Part shown: positions 30,530-40,351 of the stretch, one piece after another
Numbering within the stretch: the stretch's first letter is position 1
How the letters are laid out: the number at the start of each line of letters is the position of its first letter
Source of the DNA: Carnobacteriaceae bacterium zg-84
GTDB taxonomy: Bacteria > Bacillota > Bacilli > Lactobacillales > Aerococcaceae
Direction of reading: 5' to 3'
Assembly: GCA_013874835.1 (NCBI GenBank)
Contig: CP059430.1
Location: 1,382,864-1,446,863 of the forward strand
DNA length: 64,000 bases
Made by a program: the position numbers and the translations under genes
Notes under the pieces: model-generated
Database searches by the model: none
Seen by the model: only the letters and a program-made list of their open reading frames with translations
What the model was told of the DNA's origin: nothing

Positions 30530-31141
30530 ATGTATAAACAGCTCGCTAAATCGCTTATTTTTTATCTTATCTCCGCACTCGGTATTAGTTTGACTATTAA
30601 AGCCAATATAGGTGTTAGTAGTTTCAATGCATTAAATGTTGCTGTGTCAGATGTGACACAGATTAAAGTTGGAACAGTCACGACAGGTATTAACTTTTTC
30701 TTTTTAAGTATGTGTGTTTTTCTTGATAAACAGCGTACAATTAAAAAATATGTGTTAATGATTATGTCCTTAATCTGTTTTGGGAATGTCGTTAATATTA
30801 TACTCTATTCGATTTTAGCGAATGTTCATATAACGATATACCCTTTACAAATTCTGACTTTTATACTAGGAACAATTATTGGCGGTATTGGAACGGGTCG
30901 TGTTTTATATTACGGCACACTAAAATTTCCAATTGAAACACTATGTCAATTACTTGAAGCAAAGACAAAACTATCTTTTTCTTTTTACAGATATAGTATT
31001 GATGTCGTATCCGTTATTCTCTCATTAGGATTATCTTTTTATTATCATCTTCCTTTATATGTAAGAGAAGGGACAATCATTAGTTTATTTTTACTATCAA
31101 GTGTTATCCATTGGGCAAACAGTAATTTCCAAAAACATTAA
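30530..31141 (+). CDS. YczE/YyaS-like integral membrane protein
   Basis: A 203-residue protein with about five hydrophobic segments and the conserved N-terminal pattern ISLTIKANIGVSSFNALNVA, plus GTIIGGIGTGRVLYYGT. This fits the YczE/YyaS family of small membrane proteins, thought to relate to transport, with no firm substrate. GGAGG lies five bases before the ATG at 30530; the in-frame ATG at 30518 overlaps that ribosome site and is unlikely to be used. It is a single-gene unit with its own promoter and terminator. Confidence 0.8.
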   Translation: MYKQLAKSLIFYLISALGISLTIKANIGVSSFNALNVAVSDVTQIKVGTVTTGINFFFLSMCVFLDKQRTIKKYVLMIMSLICFGNVVNIILYSILANVHITIYPLQILTFILGTIIGGIGTGRVLYYGTLKFPIETLCQLLEAKTKLSFSFYRYSIDVVSVILSLGLSFYYHLPLYVREGTIISLFLLSSVIHWANSNFQKH

Positions 31142-31155
31142 GCATATCGTAAAAT

Positions 31156-31196
31156 CCCCCTAGACGAACCGCCATTATGTTGGTTCGTCTAGGGGG
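31156..31196. terminator. Bidirectional terminator between the YczE-like gene and mutS
   Basis: A perfect 15-bp GC-rich inverted repeat (31156-31170 and 31182-31196) with an 11-base loop, with T-rich tails on both sides. It lies between two converging genes. Confidence 0.9.
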
Positions 31197-31203
31197 TTTA
31201 CTA

Positions 31204-33759
31204 TCACATCAATTTCTTTTGTAATTCATTCATCTTTATCATCACATCCATTGGAGTTAAATGTGACATATCCATTGTACGTAGTTCTTGTAGGACATCT
31301 TTTTCTTTTAACTCCAACTCTTCAAATAAAGATACTTGTTCTTGTATCGGTTCTTTTGAAATCGGTACGTCTTTTTGACCCACTTCTAATCGCTCTAAAA
31401 TATGTGTCGCTTCCAATAACAATTCCTTAGGTAATCCGGCTAATTGTGCAACATGTAATCCATAACTTTTATCTGCTGGGCCTTCCATTAGTTTATGCAA
31501 GAAAATAAGCTCTCCATTTTCTTCAATCGCACCTACATGAACATTTCTTAATCCTTTTAGTTCTTTATCTAAAACGGTTAATTCATGATAGTGAGTTGAA
31601 AATAATGCTATGGCGTGCACATGATGATGAACATATCGTAAAATAGCTTCTGCTAGTGCCATACCGTCGTATGTTGCCGTTCCTCGTCCAATTTCGTCGA
31701 ATAATAATAAACTTTTTTCTGTGGCATATTGTATAGCTTGATTTGTTTCAAGCATTTCAACCATAAATGTGCTTTGTCCAGAAATCAAGTCGTCTGCTGC
31801 ACCAATTCGTGTAAAAATACGGTCAAAAATTGGTAATTCTGCTGTATCAGCAGGAACAAAGCAACCCATTTGTGCCATAATGACCGTCAGTGCTAGTTGA
31901 CGCATAAAGGTACTTTTCCCAGACATATTTGGACCTGTTATCAATAATAATGTATTATCGTCTGACATGACTAAATCATTTGGAACATATTTATGGATGC
32001 CAATAACTTTTTCAACGACTGGATGACGTCCATTTTTAATAAAAATGGTTTGTTGATGTTGATGTAAGATTGGCTTCACATAATGATATTGTTCGCTGAC
32101 ATACGCAAAAGATTGTAACACATCAATGCTGGCTACTTGTTTTGCCAATAATTGTAAAGCAGCACTGTATTGTTTGATTTGTTCACGAATAGATACAAAT
32201 AATTCATATTCTAATTGAACAGATTTTTCTTCGGCTTCTAAAATAATACGTTCTTTTTCTTTTAATTCGGGAGTTATAAACCTTTCTGCATTCGCTAGTG
32301 TTTGTTTACGATCGTATTGTCCTTCGGGCAGTAAATGTAAACTTCCTTTCGTCACTTCGATATAGTAACCAAATACTCTATTATACCCAATTTTTAATGT
32401 TTTAATACCAGTTTTTTCACGTTCTTGCTGTTGTAAGTTCGCAATCCATTGTTTGCCATTAACCATTGCATCACGATATTTATCTAATAACTCATCATAT
32501 CCATTTTTTATAACGCCCCCTTCTTTTGTAGAAATCGGTGGTTCGTCTATAATGGCATTTTCAATTAAATGAGTAATATGATCTAAAGAATCCATTTGTT
32601 CAAGCGTATCTGTCCATTCACCTGTTTCATTCATCAATAATAAATATTCTTTGATCATTGGAATTTGCTCTAATGACGTTTTGAGTTGTATCAAATCTCT
32701 TGCATTTACACTACCAAAAGACACACGTGCTACTAATCGTTCTAAGTCGTAAACCGATTTTAAGGCTTGAACTAAATCCATTCGCTCAAAATAGTGATTC
32801 ATTAAATTCGCCACTTTTTGTTGACGACTTTCTATCTTACTTTTATCAATCAACGGCTTCTCCATCCATTGACGAAGCATACGTCCACCCATTGCTGTTT
32901 TGGTTTCATCTAAAAGCCATAAAAGACTTCCTTTTTTAGTCTTTGTGCGAATACTTTCCGTTAATTCTAAATTGTATTTAGCATTATAATCAAGTTTCAA
33001 AAAATGATTGATTTCATATACTTGAACAGGTTGTAAATGAACTAAACTTCTTTTTTGCGTTCTATTCACATAAGCTAATAATAATTGTACAGCTTCTAAT
33101 TGTTGTTTATGATAAACTGGCTCCAAAATTGTTTCAAACGCTGTACTATCCATATTCTGCTCTTGCTTAGAAAGAACATAAGAGAAATGTTGTTGCAATT
33201 GTTTGATGGTCGCATCTGGCAAGTTATAGTAGACAATTTCAAAAATATCCAAACTGCGTAATTCATTCAATAAACTCTCATCATTTGAGGTGCTTGTCAC
33301 TTTTATTTCACCCGTGGCAATGTCTACATACGCCAAATGATACCCTTGTGCATAGATAAGCGATGCTAAATAATGATTTTTTTTATCATCTTTATTTTTA
33401 GGATCTAACACTGTCCCCGGTGTAATAACTTGTACCACATCACGTTTGACCATACCTTTTGTTAACTTAGCGTCTTCTAATTGTTCACAAATTGCAATTT
33501 TGTAACCTTTGTCGACGAGTGTTTTTATATATTCTTGTGCGGCATGATGAGGCACCCCGCACATAGGCACCGGATTTTGTGCATTTTTATTGCGTGATGT
33601 TAATGTAATTTCTAATACTTCTGATGCAATTTTAGCATCATCATAAAAAAGTTCATAAAAATCGCCTAGGCGATAAAACAATAGACAATCCTTATAGTTT
33701 TCTTTAACAGAAAAATATTGTGCCATCATAGGTGTCATTGTTTCTGTTTGTTCACTCAT
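31204..33759 (-). CDS. mutS: DNA mismatch repair protein MutS
   Basis: Recognises mismatches and starts repair with MutL. The 851-residue protein has the mismatch-wedge motif in GDFYELF (FxE), a connector and core domain, then the ATPase with Walker [14 protein letters not shown], Walker [12 protein letters not shown] and [10 protein letters not shown]. Full length and all motifs are intact. mutL is not adjacent, which is less usual. nrnA starts 14 bases upstream. Confidence 0.97.
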   Translation of the reverse strand: MSEQTETMTPMMAQYFSVKENYKDCLLFYRLGDFYELFYDDAKIASEVLEITLTSRNKNAQNPVPMCGVPHHAAQEYIKTLVDKGYKIAICEQLEDAKLTKGMVKRDVVQVITPGTVLDPKNKDDKKNHYLASLIYAQGYHLAYVDIATGEIKVTSTSNDESLLNELRSLDIFEIVYYNLPDATIKQLQQHFSYVLSKQEQNMDSTAFETILEPVYHKQQLEAVQLLLAYVNRTQKRSLVHLQPVQVYEINHFLKLDYNAKYNLELTESIRTKTKKGSLLWLLDETKTAMGGRMLRQWMEKPLIDKSKIESRQQKVANLMNHYFERMDLVQALKSVYDLERLVARVSFGSVNARDLIQLKTSLEQIPMIKEYLLLMNETGEWTDTLEQMDSLDHITHLIENAIIDEPPISTKEGGVIKNGYDELLDKYRDAMVNGKQWIANLQQQEREKTGIKTLKIGYNRVFGYYIEVTKGSLHLLPEGQYDRKQTLANAERFITPELKEKERIILEAEEKSVQLEYELFVSIREQIKQYSAALQLLAKQVASIDVLQSFAYVSEQYHYVKPILHQHQQTIFIKNGRHPVVEKVIGIHKYVPNDLVMSDDNTLLLITGPNMSGKSTFMRQLALTVIMAQMGCFVPADTAELPIFDRIFTRIGAADDLISGQSTFMVEMLETNQAIQYATEKSLLLFDEIGRGTATYDGMALAEAILRYVHHHVHAIALFSTHYHELTVLDKELKGLRNVHVGAIEENGELIFLHKLMEGPADKSYGLHVAQLAGLPKELLLEATHILERLEVGQKDVPISKEPIQEQVSLFEELELKEKDVLQELRTMDMSHLTPMDVMIKMNELQKKLM

Positions 33760-33773
33760 TGGATAATCCTTTC

Positions 33774-34715
33774 TTATTTTTGATAGTGTTCAGCTGCTTT
33801 TTTTAATTTGGAAATAATAATTTTCACTTCATCTAAATGCTGTGCATTCGCTCCGCTCGCCAATGGATGTCCTCCACCATCATGTTCTTGTGCAATACTG
33901 TTAATCGCAGGTCCTTTAGAGCGTAAGCGGCATCTGTATTTTCCGCTTGGCTGTTCTACAAAAATGCCCCAACAACACACATTTTCAATAGTACCCGGTA
34001 AAGATACTATCCCGGCTGTGTCTTCATCTGATAATCCATATTTGGTTAATAATTTTTGAGATAGGACAATATATGCGACGCCTTGTTTTGTATATTTTAA
34101 ATGTTGTAATACATAGCCGGATAATTTTGCTGTTTGGATAGACTGCGTTATCATCGCATATTGAATATCTGTCGCTGAAAAATCATAATTTCTTAGAAAA
34201 CTTGCTAATTGCATTGTTTTTCTAGATGTTGATTCATATAAAAATCGTCCTGTATCACCTACAATACCCGCGTATAAGTGCCGTGCAGTTTCAGATGTTA
34301 TCATCAAACGTTCTTCATAAACCCATTGTGTAATAATTTCACTCGTACTACTTGCTTTTGTATCCACATAAGAGATGTCACCATAAGGCTCAATATCAGG
34401 GTGGTGATCAATTTTTACGAGAGTTTTCCCAAGCGTAAATCGTTTATCATCAATTCTAGGTGTATTAGCTGTATCTGTCACAATAATCAATGCGTTTTTG
34501 TAACATGAGTCGTCAATCTGATCCATTTGTCCCATAAAAGCTAAGCTATTTATATCTCGACCCACACAATAAACGTGTTTGTCTTTAAAATTTTCAGTAA
34601 TAATACCTGCTAATCCTAATTGTGAACCAAGAGCATCTGGATCCGGATTTGTATGTCTATGAATAATAATCGTGTCATGTTCATGAATATATGTGGATAA
34701 TTGTTTAAAAAACAT
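33774..34715 (-). CDS. nrnA: DHH-family phosphoesterase, NrnA type
   Basis: NrnA-type enzymes degrade very short RNAs and linear di- and mononucleotide products such as pApA, and remove the 3' phosphate of pAp. The 313-residue protein shows the DHH motifs [37 protein letters not shown] and the DHHA1 [10 protein letters not shown]. It lies between mutS and a CBS-domain regulator with short gaps, suggesting one operon. Confidence 0.9.
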   Translation of the reverse strand: MFFKQLSTYIHEHDTIIIHRHTNPDPDALGSQLGLAGIITENFKDKHVYCVGRDINSLAFMGQMDQIDDSCYKNALIIVTDTANTPRIDDKRFTLGKTLVKIDHHPDIEPYGDISYVDTKASSTSEIITQWVYEERLMITSETARHLYAGIVGDTGRFLYESTSRKTMQLASFLRNYDFSATDIQYAMITQSIQTAKLSGYVLQHLKYTKQGVAYIVLSQKLLTKYGLSDEDTAGIVSLPGTIENVCCWGIFVEQPSGKYRCRLRSKGPAINSIAQEHDGGGHPLASGANAQHLDEVKIIISKLKKAAEHYQK

Positions 34716-34726
34716 GCCTATCTCCT

Positions 34727-36046
34727 TTATGTTTTACTAATGACTTGATAAGAAACAACCGCTTTTGCCACAAGTCTATTTTCATTATAGACACCGACAT
34801 CTATTTTTGTAGAACGTCTATTAGCATCTAAAACATCACATAAAATATGTAATTTATTTTCATTTTGTATAAGTTTAAAATAATAAAGTTGGAGTTGTTC
34901 TAAAATAGCTCCTTGTTGATACATTTCATAAATCATTCTTTGGGAGCTTTCTGTAATAATTTCTGCTAAAACACCGTAAGAAATTGTTCCGACACTGTTT
35001 AACATTTGTGGTTCAACTTGAAAAATATATTCTTTTTGTTCAAATCCACTTTCATCAACACTATTTAAATTGGAAACAATTTGATCCTCAATGGTATTGC
35101 CTACTTGTGGTTGTCGTTGAGATAGTTGGATAGCTTTCATAACATCTCGCCGTGAAATAATACCAATAAATTGCATATTATCTTCAACAACAGGCAATAC
35201 ATCTAACCCGTCCCAAATCATAATATGGGACACACTCGCAATACTCATATATGTTTTAGCAACAACGGGCGATTTGGTCATTACTTTTTCAATGCTCATA
35301 TAATCGGGTCTTCTCATAACATCTGCTGCAGCAACAATACCTACTAGTCGTCCTTGTGGTGTAATAACAGGAAAACGTGTATGGTTTGTTGTTTGTGTTA
35401 ATTCACGATATTTTGCTACGGTATCATCTGTTGTTAAATAAACACTATTATGTAATTCTGTATAAATATTTTCAACAAGGACAATTTCTTTTTTAATAAG
35501 TTGATCCGACATAGCACGATTAATTATCGTTGCTACAGTAAAGGTATCGTACGATGTTGTAATAATTGGTAAACCTACTTGATTAGCTAGAGAAATAATA
35601 TCTGGAGTCGTTTCAAAACCACCCGTGATTAAAACTGCTGCACCACTTTCTAATGCTAAGCGTTGCACACTCGTTCTATTTCCGACAATCATTAAAGAAT
35701 CAGGTGTAATGTAACGAAGCATGGCATCTTCTTGCATGGCACCAATAATAAATTTATTTAATTGTTTTGTGATACCACTATGTCCGCCTAAAATTTGTCC
35801 TTCAACAATTTTTTCGACGGCTTCATACGTCAAACTTTCAAAATTACGTTTTGTTTTTCTTTCGACACGAATCGTTCCAACACGTTCAATCGTAGAAACT
35901 AACCCTAATTTTTCAGCCTCTTTTATCGCTCTATAAGCTGTTCCTTCGCTAATTTTCATATTTTTGGCAATGGAGCGTACAGATACTTTTTCCCCTACAG
36001 CCAAACTATCGATAAATTGAATAATAAGTTCATGTTTCGTCGGCAT
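34727..36046 (-). CDS. YtoI-like HTH-DRTGG-CBS-hotdog regulatory protein
   Basis: Residues 1-65 form a winged-helix part (GEKVSVRSIAKNMKISEGTA), followed by a DRTGG domain (about 70-190), two CBS domains (about 195-310; FPVITPQGRLVGIVAAADVM and LPVVEDNMQFIGIISRRDVM), and a C-terminal hotdog/thioesterase-like domain (ILCDVLDANRRSTKIDVGVY). This matches YtoI, whose gene neighbours nrnA in Firmicutes. The CBS pair probably senses an adenine nucleotide. The target genes are unknown. Confidence 0.85.
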   Translation of the reverse strand: MPTKHELIIQFIDSLAVGEKVSVRSIAKNMKISEGTAYRAIKEAEKLGLVSTIERVGTIRVERKTKRNFESLTYEAVEKIVEGQILGGHSGITKQLNKFIIGAMQEDAMLRYITPDSLMIVGNRTSVQRLALESGAAVLITGGFETTPDIISLANQVGLPIITTSYDTFTVATIINRAMSDQLIKKEIVLVENIYTELHNSVYLTTDDTVAKYRELTQTTNHTRFPVITPQGRLVGIVAAADVMRRPDYMSIEKVMTKSPVVAKTYMSIASVSHIMIWDGLDVLPVVEDNMQFIGIISRRDVMKAIQLSQRQPQVGNTIEDQIVSNLNSVDESGFEQKEYIFQVEPQMLNSVGTISYGVLAEIITESSQRMIYEMYQQGAILEQLQLYYFKLIQNENKLHILCDVLDANRRSTKIDVGVYNENRLVAKAVVSYQVISKT

Positions 36047-36109
36047 TTTCTTACCTCTTTCTACACCTACTATATTGAAAATGCACTCATCAAAGATGAA
36101 TGCATCCTA

Positions 36110-36457
36110 TTAATTGTTTACTTCAACTAAGACATCACGATCAACTAAACCGTCCAATGTAAATTCAAATTTTTCAATAATCATCTCGTTATTTTTTAAT
36201 TTGTATAAATCAACAGCATTTAAACCATTGCCTGTTGTCGTAGAGATTTTTAATTCTTTTAAATCTTTTGAAACAGTAATTTTTAATTTGAAGTTCTTCT
36301 TTTCTGCTCCAATAACATCAAGTGAACGTTGTAATTGAAAGTTTCCTGCTTTTGTTTCTTCAAAACCATTATCACGTAATGTATATTTTTTACATTTATC
36401 ACTAATAGAATATGTTTTGTTTAATCCAGATACGGTTACTGTTTGTTGAAATGCCAT
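36110..36457 (-). CDS. DUF1831-family small protein
   Basis: A 115-residue protein (MAFQQTVTVSGLNKTYSISD...) made mostly of beta strands, with no Cys and no membrane segment. I recognise the pattern as the DUF1831 family found in lactic acid bacteria, whose function is unknown. AGGAGATC precedes the ATG. It lies between a 57-residue membrane protein gene and the YtoI-like gene. Confidence 0.75.
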   Translation of the reverse strand: MAFQQTVTVSGLNKTYSISDKCKKYTLRDNGFEETKAGNFQLQRSLDVIGAEKKNFKLKITVSKDLKELKISTTTGNGLNAVDLYKLKNNEMIIEKFEFTLDGLVDRDVLVEVNN

Positions 36458-36475
36458 AACGATCTCCTTATATCT

Positions 36476-36649
36476 TTATTTTTTTACTGGTTGTATTTGT
36501 TCGCTTTTCATTGATGTGTTTTTAACACTCTCAACATGTTTTGCATCTAATAACGATGATACGATGAGTAGCAATGATAATAAAAAGACGCTAAAAATAA
36601 GTCTTAATGTATCTTGCGATATATTTGTTTTTTGTATTCGTTTTTTCAT
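36476..36649 (-). CDS. Small single-span membrane protein, 57 residues
   Basis: An ATG at 36649 opens MKKRIQKTNISQDTLRLIFS followed by a strongly hydrophobic stretch (VFLLSLLLIVSSLL, near 21-34) and a polar tail. AGGTGA lies just upstream. The basic N-terminus suggests the tail is outside. A short membrane protein of about this size follows the dihydrofolate reductase gene in several streptococci, which supports it as real. Function unknown. Confidence 0.7.
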   Translation of the reverse strand: MKKRIQKTNISQDTLRLIFSVFLLSLLLIVSSLLDAKHVESVKNTSMKSEQIQPVKK

Positions 36650-36698
36650 ACGTCACCTACTACTATTGATATATCTAGTTTATCATATTTTACCTAAA

Positions 36699-37193
36699 TT
36701 AGCACTTATTAGAATGACGCTTATAAATTAAAAAGTAATGTGGATAGGCATTTTTTTCATCAATAACCCCTTCTATGCGTTCGATCAATTCAAATTTTGT
36801 CATATCCAATTTAGGCATATAAGCATCACCGTCAAATGTTTCATCAATAATTGTTTGATAAATCATATCCACATTATCAGCAAACATACTAAATACTTTT
36901 GCACCACCTACAATATAAATATTTTGTTGCTGACTTAAATTCATAATATCTTGCACACAATGACAAACCTCTGCACCTTCTACTTGATAAGATTTATCGG
37001 TAGTTAAAATAATGGTATGTCTATAAGGTAATAATCGTTTTCCCATACCTTCAAATGTTTTTCGACCCATTACAATGGTTTGATGCAATGTTGTTTTTTT
37101 AAAAAATGCTAAATCATTAGGCAAATGCCACGGCAATGTTCCTTTATTTCCGATTAGTCCATTTTTATCTTGTGCAAATACAAATATAATCAT
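36699..37193 (-). CDS. folA: Dihydrofolate reductase
   Basis: Reduces dihydrofolate to tetrahydrofolate with NADPH; the target of trimethoprim. The 164-residue protein has FAQDKNGLIGNKGTLPWHLPND at the N-terminus, the active-site Asp in LPNDLAFFKK, GRKTFEGMGK (NADPH site) and IVGGAKVF. Thymidylate synthase, often next door, is absent from the window. Confidence 0.95.
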   Translation of the reverse strand: MIIFVFAQDKNGLIGNKGTLPWHLPNDLAFFKKTTLHQTIVMGRKTFEGMGKRLLPYRHTIILTTDKSYQVEGAEVCHCVQDIMNLSQQQNIYIVGGAKVFSMFADNVDMIYQTIIDETFDGDAYMPKLDMTKFELIERIEGVIDEKNAYPHYFLIYKRHSNKC

Positions 37194-37283
37194 ATATATC
37201 TCCTTTTTTACTCGTCTACTCTATGTTACAGATTTCTTTATAAAAAATCTAGTAAAATATATTAAAATCTCTTTCTAATAATA

Positions 37284-37324
37284 CAAAAAAAATGATGTTG
37301 GCGGGGGCCACCAACATCATTTTT
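37284..37324 (-). terminator. Terminator of udk, overlapping an ISL3-end-like palindrome
   Basis: A perfect 14-bp inverted repeat (37288-37301 and 37311-37324) with a 9-base centre, followed by eight T on the minus strand. The arms (ATGATGTTGG...CCAACATCAT, then TTTTTCATAAG) also recall the ISL3-like palindromes at 16576 and 26273. A second weaker hairpin, AAGTGGT...ACCACT, lies at 37328-37350. Confidence 0.75.
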
Positions 37325-37376
37325 CATAAGTGGTAAACGACTTTCACCACTGGAATATCTTATGTTTATATCACAT

Positions 37377-38000
37377 CTAGCCTTCTAAAATACTAGCAAT
37401 CTTTGTCATAATTAAATCAAGTGCAACTTGGTTAGAAACACCTTCTGGAATAATCACATCTGCTAGTCGTTTTGTTGGTTCGATAAATTGATGATGCATT
37501 GGTTTAACAACTTCTAAATACTGTTGAATAATAGAGTCTAATGAACGTCCTCTTTCTTCAATATCTCTCTTAATACGACGAATAATACGCAAATCATCAT
37601 CTGTGTCTACATATATTTTAATATCCATTAAATGACGTAAACGCTCGTCTTCTAAAACAAATAGCCCTTCTAAAATAATGACGTCTTTCGGTGCTTGTAA
37701 AATCACTTCCGAACTTCTTGTATGGTTCACGTAATCGTATACTGGTTTTGAAATAGATTCAAAATTGATTAGTTTTTGTAAATCTTGAACTAATAAATCT
37801 CCGTCAAAAGCATTTGGATGATCGTAATTTGTTTTTAATCTTTCTTCAAATGTTAAGTGATCTTGATTTTTATAATAAGAATCTTGTTCTAATAATAAAA
37901 TCGACAATCCGGGAAATGATTCTAAAATCTTACGGCTCACAGATGTTTTTCCACTACCAGATCCACCTGTTACACCAATGACAATAGGCTTTTTATTCAT
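37377..38000 (-). CDS. udk: Uridine/cytidine kinase
   Basis: Salvages uridine and cytidine by phosphorylation. The 207-residue protein has Walker [19 protein letters not shown] near residue 9, [24 protein letters not shown] (nucleoside site) and [12 protein letters not shown]. It follows mltG in the same orientation by about 60 bases, as in many Lactobacillales, where greA usually comes next; greA is not here. Confidence 0.95.
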   Translation of the reverse strand: MNKKPIVIGVTGGSGSGKTSVSRKILESFPGLSILLLEQDSYYKNQDHLTFEERLKTNYDHPNAFDGDLLVQDLQKLINFESISKPVYDYVNHTRSSEVILQAPKDVIILEGLFVLEDERLRHLMDIKIYVDTDDDLRIIRRIKRDIEERGRSLDSIIQQYLEVVKPMHHQFIEPTKRLADVIIPEGVSNQVALDLIMTKIASILEG

Positions 38001-38058
38001 AAGTTATTCCTTTCTAAAAAACAGCTTTTGACAAATATGATTTGTCAAAAGCAATTTA

Positions 38059-39192
38059 TTATTTATTATTCACATATTTTTCAACTAAAGCTTCGTGTTC
38101 TTGTAATGTTTTCGCAAAATACACAATACCTGTTTTTACATCCGCTACAAAATAAAAATACTCTGTTTTATCTGGATTTAGTGTTGCAGAAATCGCATCT
38201 TCACTTGGCGAGTTAAATGGTCCTGGTCCATATCCTTTATATTTATATAGGTTATATGGTGAATCTACTTCTAAATCTTTAAATGTAACCAATTCTTTAT
38301 GCTCTCCTAAAGCATACAACACACTAATATCTGATTGTAATGGCATATCTTGTTGTAAACGATTATCAAAGACACTTACAATTTTTTTACGGTCATCTGT
38401 TTTAACACCCTCTTTTTCTGCTAGAGAGGCAATCGTTAAGACTTGATGCACATCTTTACTACTATCAATCATCGCTTGATAATAATGTTGCATCACACTA
38501 TCCATTTTTTTGACCATTTTTTCAATCATTGATTTTGCTGTATCATCTTTAACATAATCATACGTTGCAGGGAATAAGTATCCTTCTAATTTATATTTTA
38601 AATCTGTCATTTTAGACATACTTGTCAATAATTTTGGATATTTTTGGACTAATTCATTTACAAAAGTATCGTCTTTAATGGCTTCTAAAAACTCATCTTT
38701 TGTAATAGGTGTAGATTTGCCAATCGTTTCAGCAATTTGTGAAATTTGATCTCCCTCACGTACAAGTACCGTTGCTAAAACAGCATGGTCAGATGTTCCT
38801 CCACTTTTCAATACACCGATAATATCGTCAAGCGTCATAGATGGAGATAAAGCATAATTTCCTGCTTTTAAAGTCCCCACATCTTTTGTTTTTAAATAAA
38901 AATTAAACACTGTTGCATTGCGAATAATTTTCATTTCTTCTAATGTTTTAGCTAAATCTTTCATAGAAGAACCAACAGATACATTTACTTCAATTTTTTC
39001 TTTATTATTTGTATCATACGGTTGTAAATTGTACTGAATAGCCCCGTATGCTGTAATAGCCCCTATCGTTAGCACACATAAAACAATCGTTACAATAATA
39101 AAGACAATTTTTCTCGAAATACGGTTTTCACGATCGTATCTTTGCTTTCTCGTTCGTGTTTGTCTTTCTAAATCACTTTTATTATAAGACAT
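38059..39192 (-). CDS. mltG: Endolytic murein transglycosylase MltG (YceG-like)
   Basis: A membrane-anchored enzyme that cuts nascent glycan strands and ends their growth. The 377-residue protein has a short basic cytoplasmic N-terminus, one transmembrane helix (IVFIIVTIVLCVLTIGAITA), a LysM-like subdomain, and the YceG domain with the catalytic Glu in ASLAEKEGV and the LQSDISVLYALG and SPYNLYKYKGYGPGPF motifs. I placed the start at 39192 because GGAG is five bases upstream; the longer frame overlaps the desulfurase gene. Confidence 0.93.
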   Translation of the reverse strand: MSYNKSDLERQTRTRKQRYDRENRISRKIVFIIVTIVLCVLTIGAITAYGAIQYNLQPYDTNNKEKIEVNVSVGSSMKDLAKTLEEMKIIRNATVFNFYLKTKDVGTLKAGNYALSPSMTLDDIIGVLKSGGTSDHAVLATVLVREGDQISQIAETIGKSTPITKDEFLEAIKDDTFVNELVQKYPKLLTSMSKMTDLKYKLEGYLFPATYDYVKDDTAKSMIEKMVKKMDSVMQHYYQAMIDSSKDVHQVLTIASLAEKEGVKTDDRKKIVSVFDNRLQQDMPLQSDISVLYALGEHKELVTFKDLEVDSPYNLYKYKGYGPGPFNSPSEDAISATLNPDKTEYFYFVADVKTGIVYFAKTLQEHEALVEKYVNNK

Positions 39193-39223
39193 AGTAACTC
39201 CTTTTTTTCCTATTTTAGTGTTA

Positions 39224-40342
39224 TTATACTGCATATTTCTTCAATGTTTCAACTAAAGTTTTTATTTCTTCTAAAGTATTCATTTCTGAAAAAGAAATAC
39301 GTAAAGATTCACTTGCTCTTTTTTCATCTTGAAACATGCTCAATAAAATTCTACTTGGTTTTAAACTTCCTGCAGAGCAAGCTGAGCCTGCAGATACCAT
39401 AATACCCGATAAATCAAGCTGAATCAACAATTTACTTGCAGGAATACCTTTAAACCACACATTCACAATGGTTGGGACTTTTCTTGTTTCTTCCATAGAA
39501 CCGTTTACTTCATAATCAATCTCTGTTTTGGATAATTCACTTAATAACGTTTCTTGAAGTTGTACTATGTGCTTTTGTTTGTCTGTCAAATGCAGTTGTG
39601 ATATAGCTTTAGCAAATCCAGCGATACTTGCGACATTTTCTGTACCAGACCGAACGCCCTGCTCTTGTCCACCACCATGTAGCAACGGTTGTACACGAAC
39701 ACCTTTTTTCACAAATACAAATCCAGTACCTCGTGGCCCATGTACTTTATGGGACGATACACTGAGCATATCTGCGCCTAATTTTTTAACATCTATGGGT
39801 AAAATACCATAAGCTTGAACAGCATCTGTATGCAATAAAATATCTTTATCTTTTAATAATTCAGCAATTTGTTCGATAGGCTGCACTGTCCCAACTTCAT
39901 TATTTACGTACATGACACTAATAAAACTTGTATCTGGTCGAATCGCATTTTTGACATCTTGAATAGAAATAACGCCCGATTTATCGACTGGCAAATACGT
40001 CACATCAAATCCTTTTTTTTCTAATTCTTCCACTGTATTTAAAACCGACGGATGCTCAATTACGCTTGTAATAATATGTTTTTTTGTCACATCACGATAC
40101 GCCAAACTATGCAAAGCAAAATTATTTGATTCTGTTCCACCACTTGTAAAAATGAGTTCATCAGATGTTGCACCAATGGACATCGCCAAACTCGTTCTAG
40201 ATTCATCTAATTTTTTTTTTGCTTGTCTACCCACTTGATATGTACTAGACGGATTTCCATAAACATTCATCATGGTATCTGTCATAGCACTAATAACGTC
40301 TGGTAGTGGTATTGTTGTTGCTGCATTGTCTAAATAAATCAT
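39224..40342 (-). CDS. Cysteine desulfurase (NifS/IscS-like)
   Basis: Removes sulfur from cysteine as a persulfide for tRNA thiolation or cluster building. The protein (372 residues) has MIYLDNAATTIPLPD, the PLP lysine in SSHKVHGPRGTGF and the mobile-loop cysteine in SAGSACSAGSLKPS. thiI, a common partner in lactic acid bacteria, is not adjacent. Start 40342 is favoured by AGGTGA six bases upstream; the GTG at 40351 overlaps that site. It overlaps or abuts the M50-like gene. Confidence 0.92.
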   Translation of the reverse strand: MIYLDNAATTIPLPDVISAMTDTMMNVYGNPSSTYQVGRQAKKKLDESRTSLAMSIGATSDELIFTSGGTESNNFALHSLAYRDVTKKHIITSVIEHPSVLNTVEELEKKGFDVTYLPVDKSGVISIQDVKNAIRPDTSFISVMYVNNEVGTVQPIEQIAELLKDKDILLHTDAVQAYGILPIDVKKLGADMLSVSSHKVHGPRGTGFVFVKKGVRVQPLLHGGGQEQGVRSGTENVASIAGFAKAISQLHLTDKQKHIVQLQETLLSELSKTEIDYEVNGSMEETRKVPTIVNVWFKGIPASKLLIQLDLSGIMVSAGSACSAGSLKPSRILLSMFQDEKRASESLRISFSEMNTLEEIKTLVETLKKYAV

Positions 40343-40351
40343 ATTTTTCAC

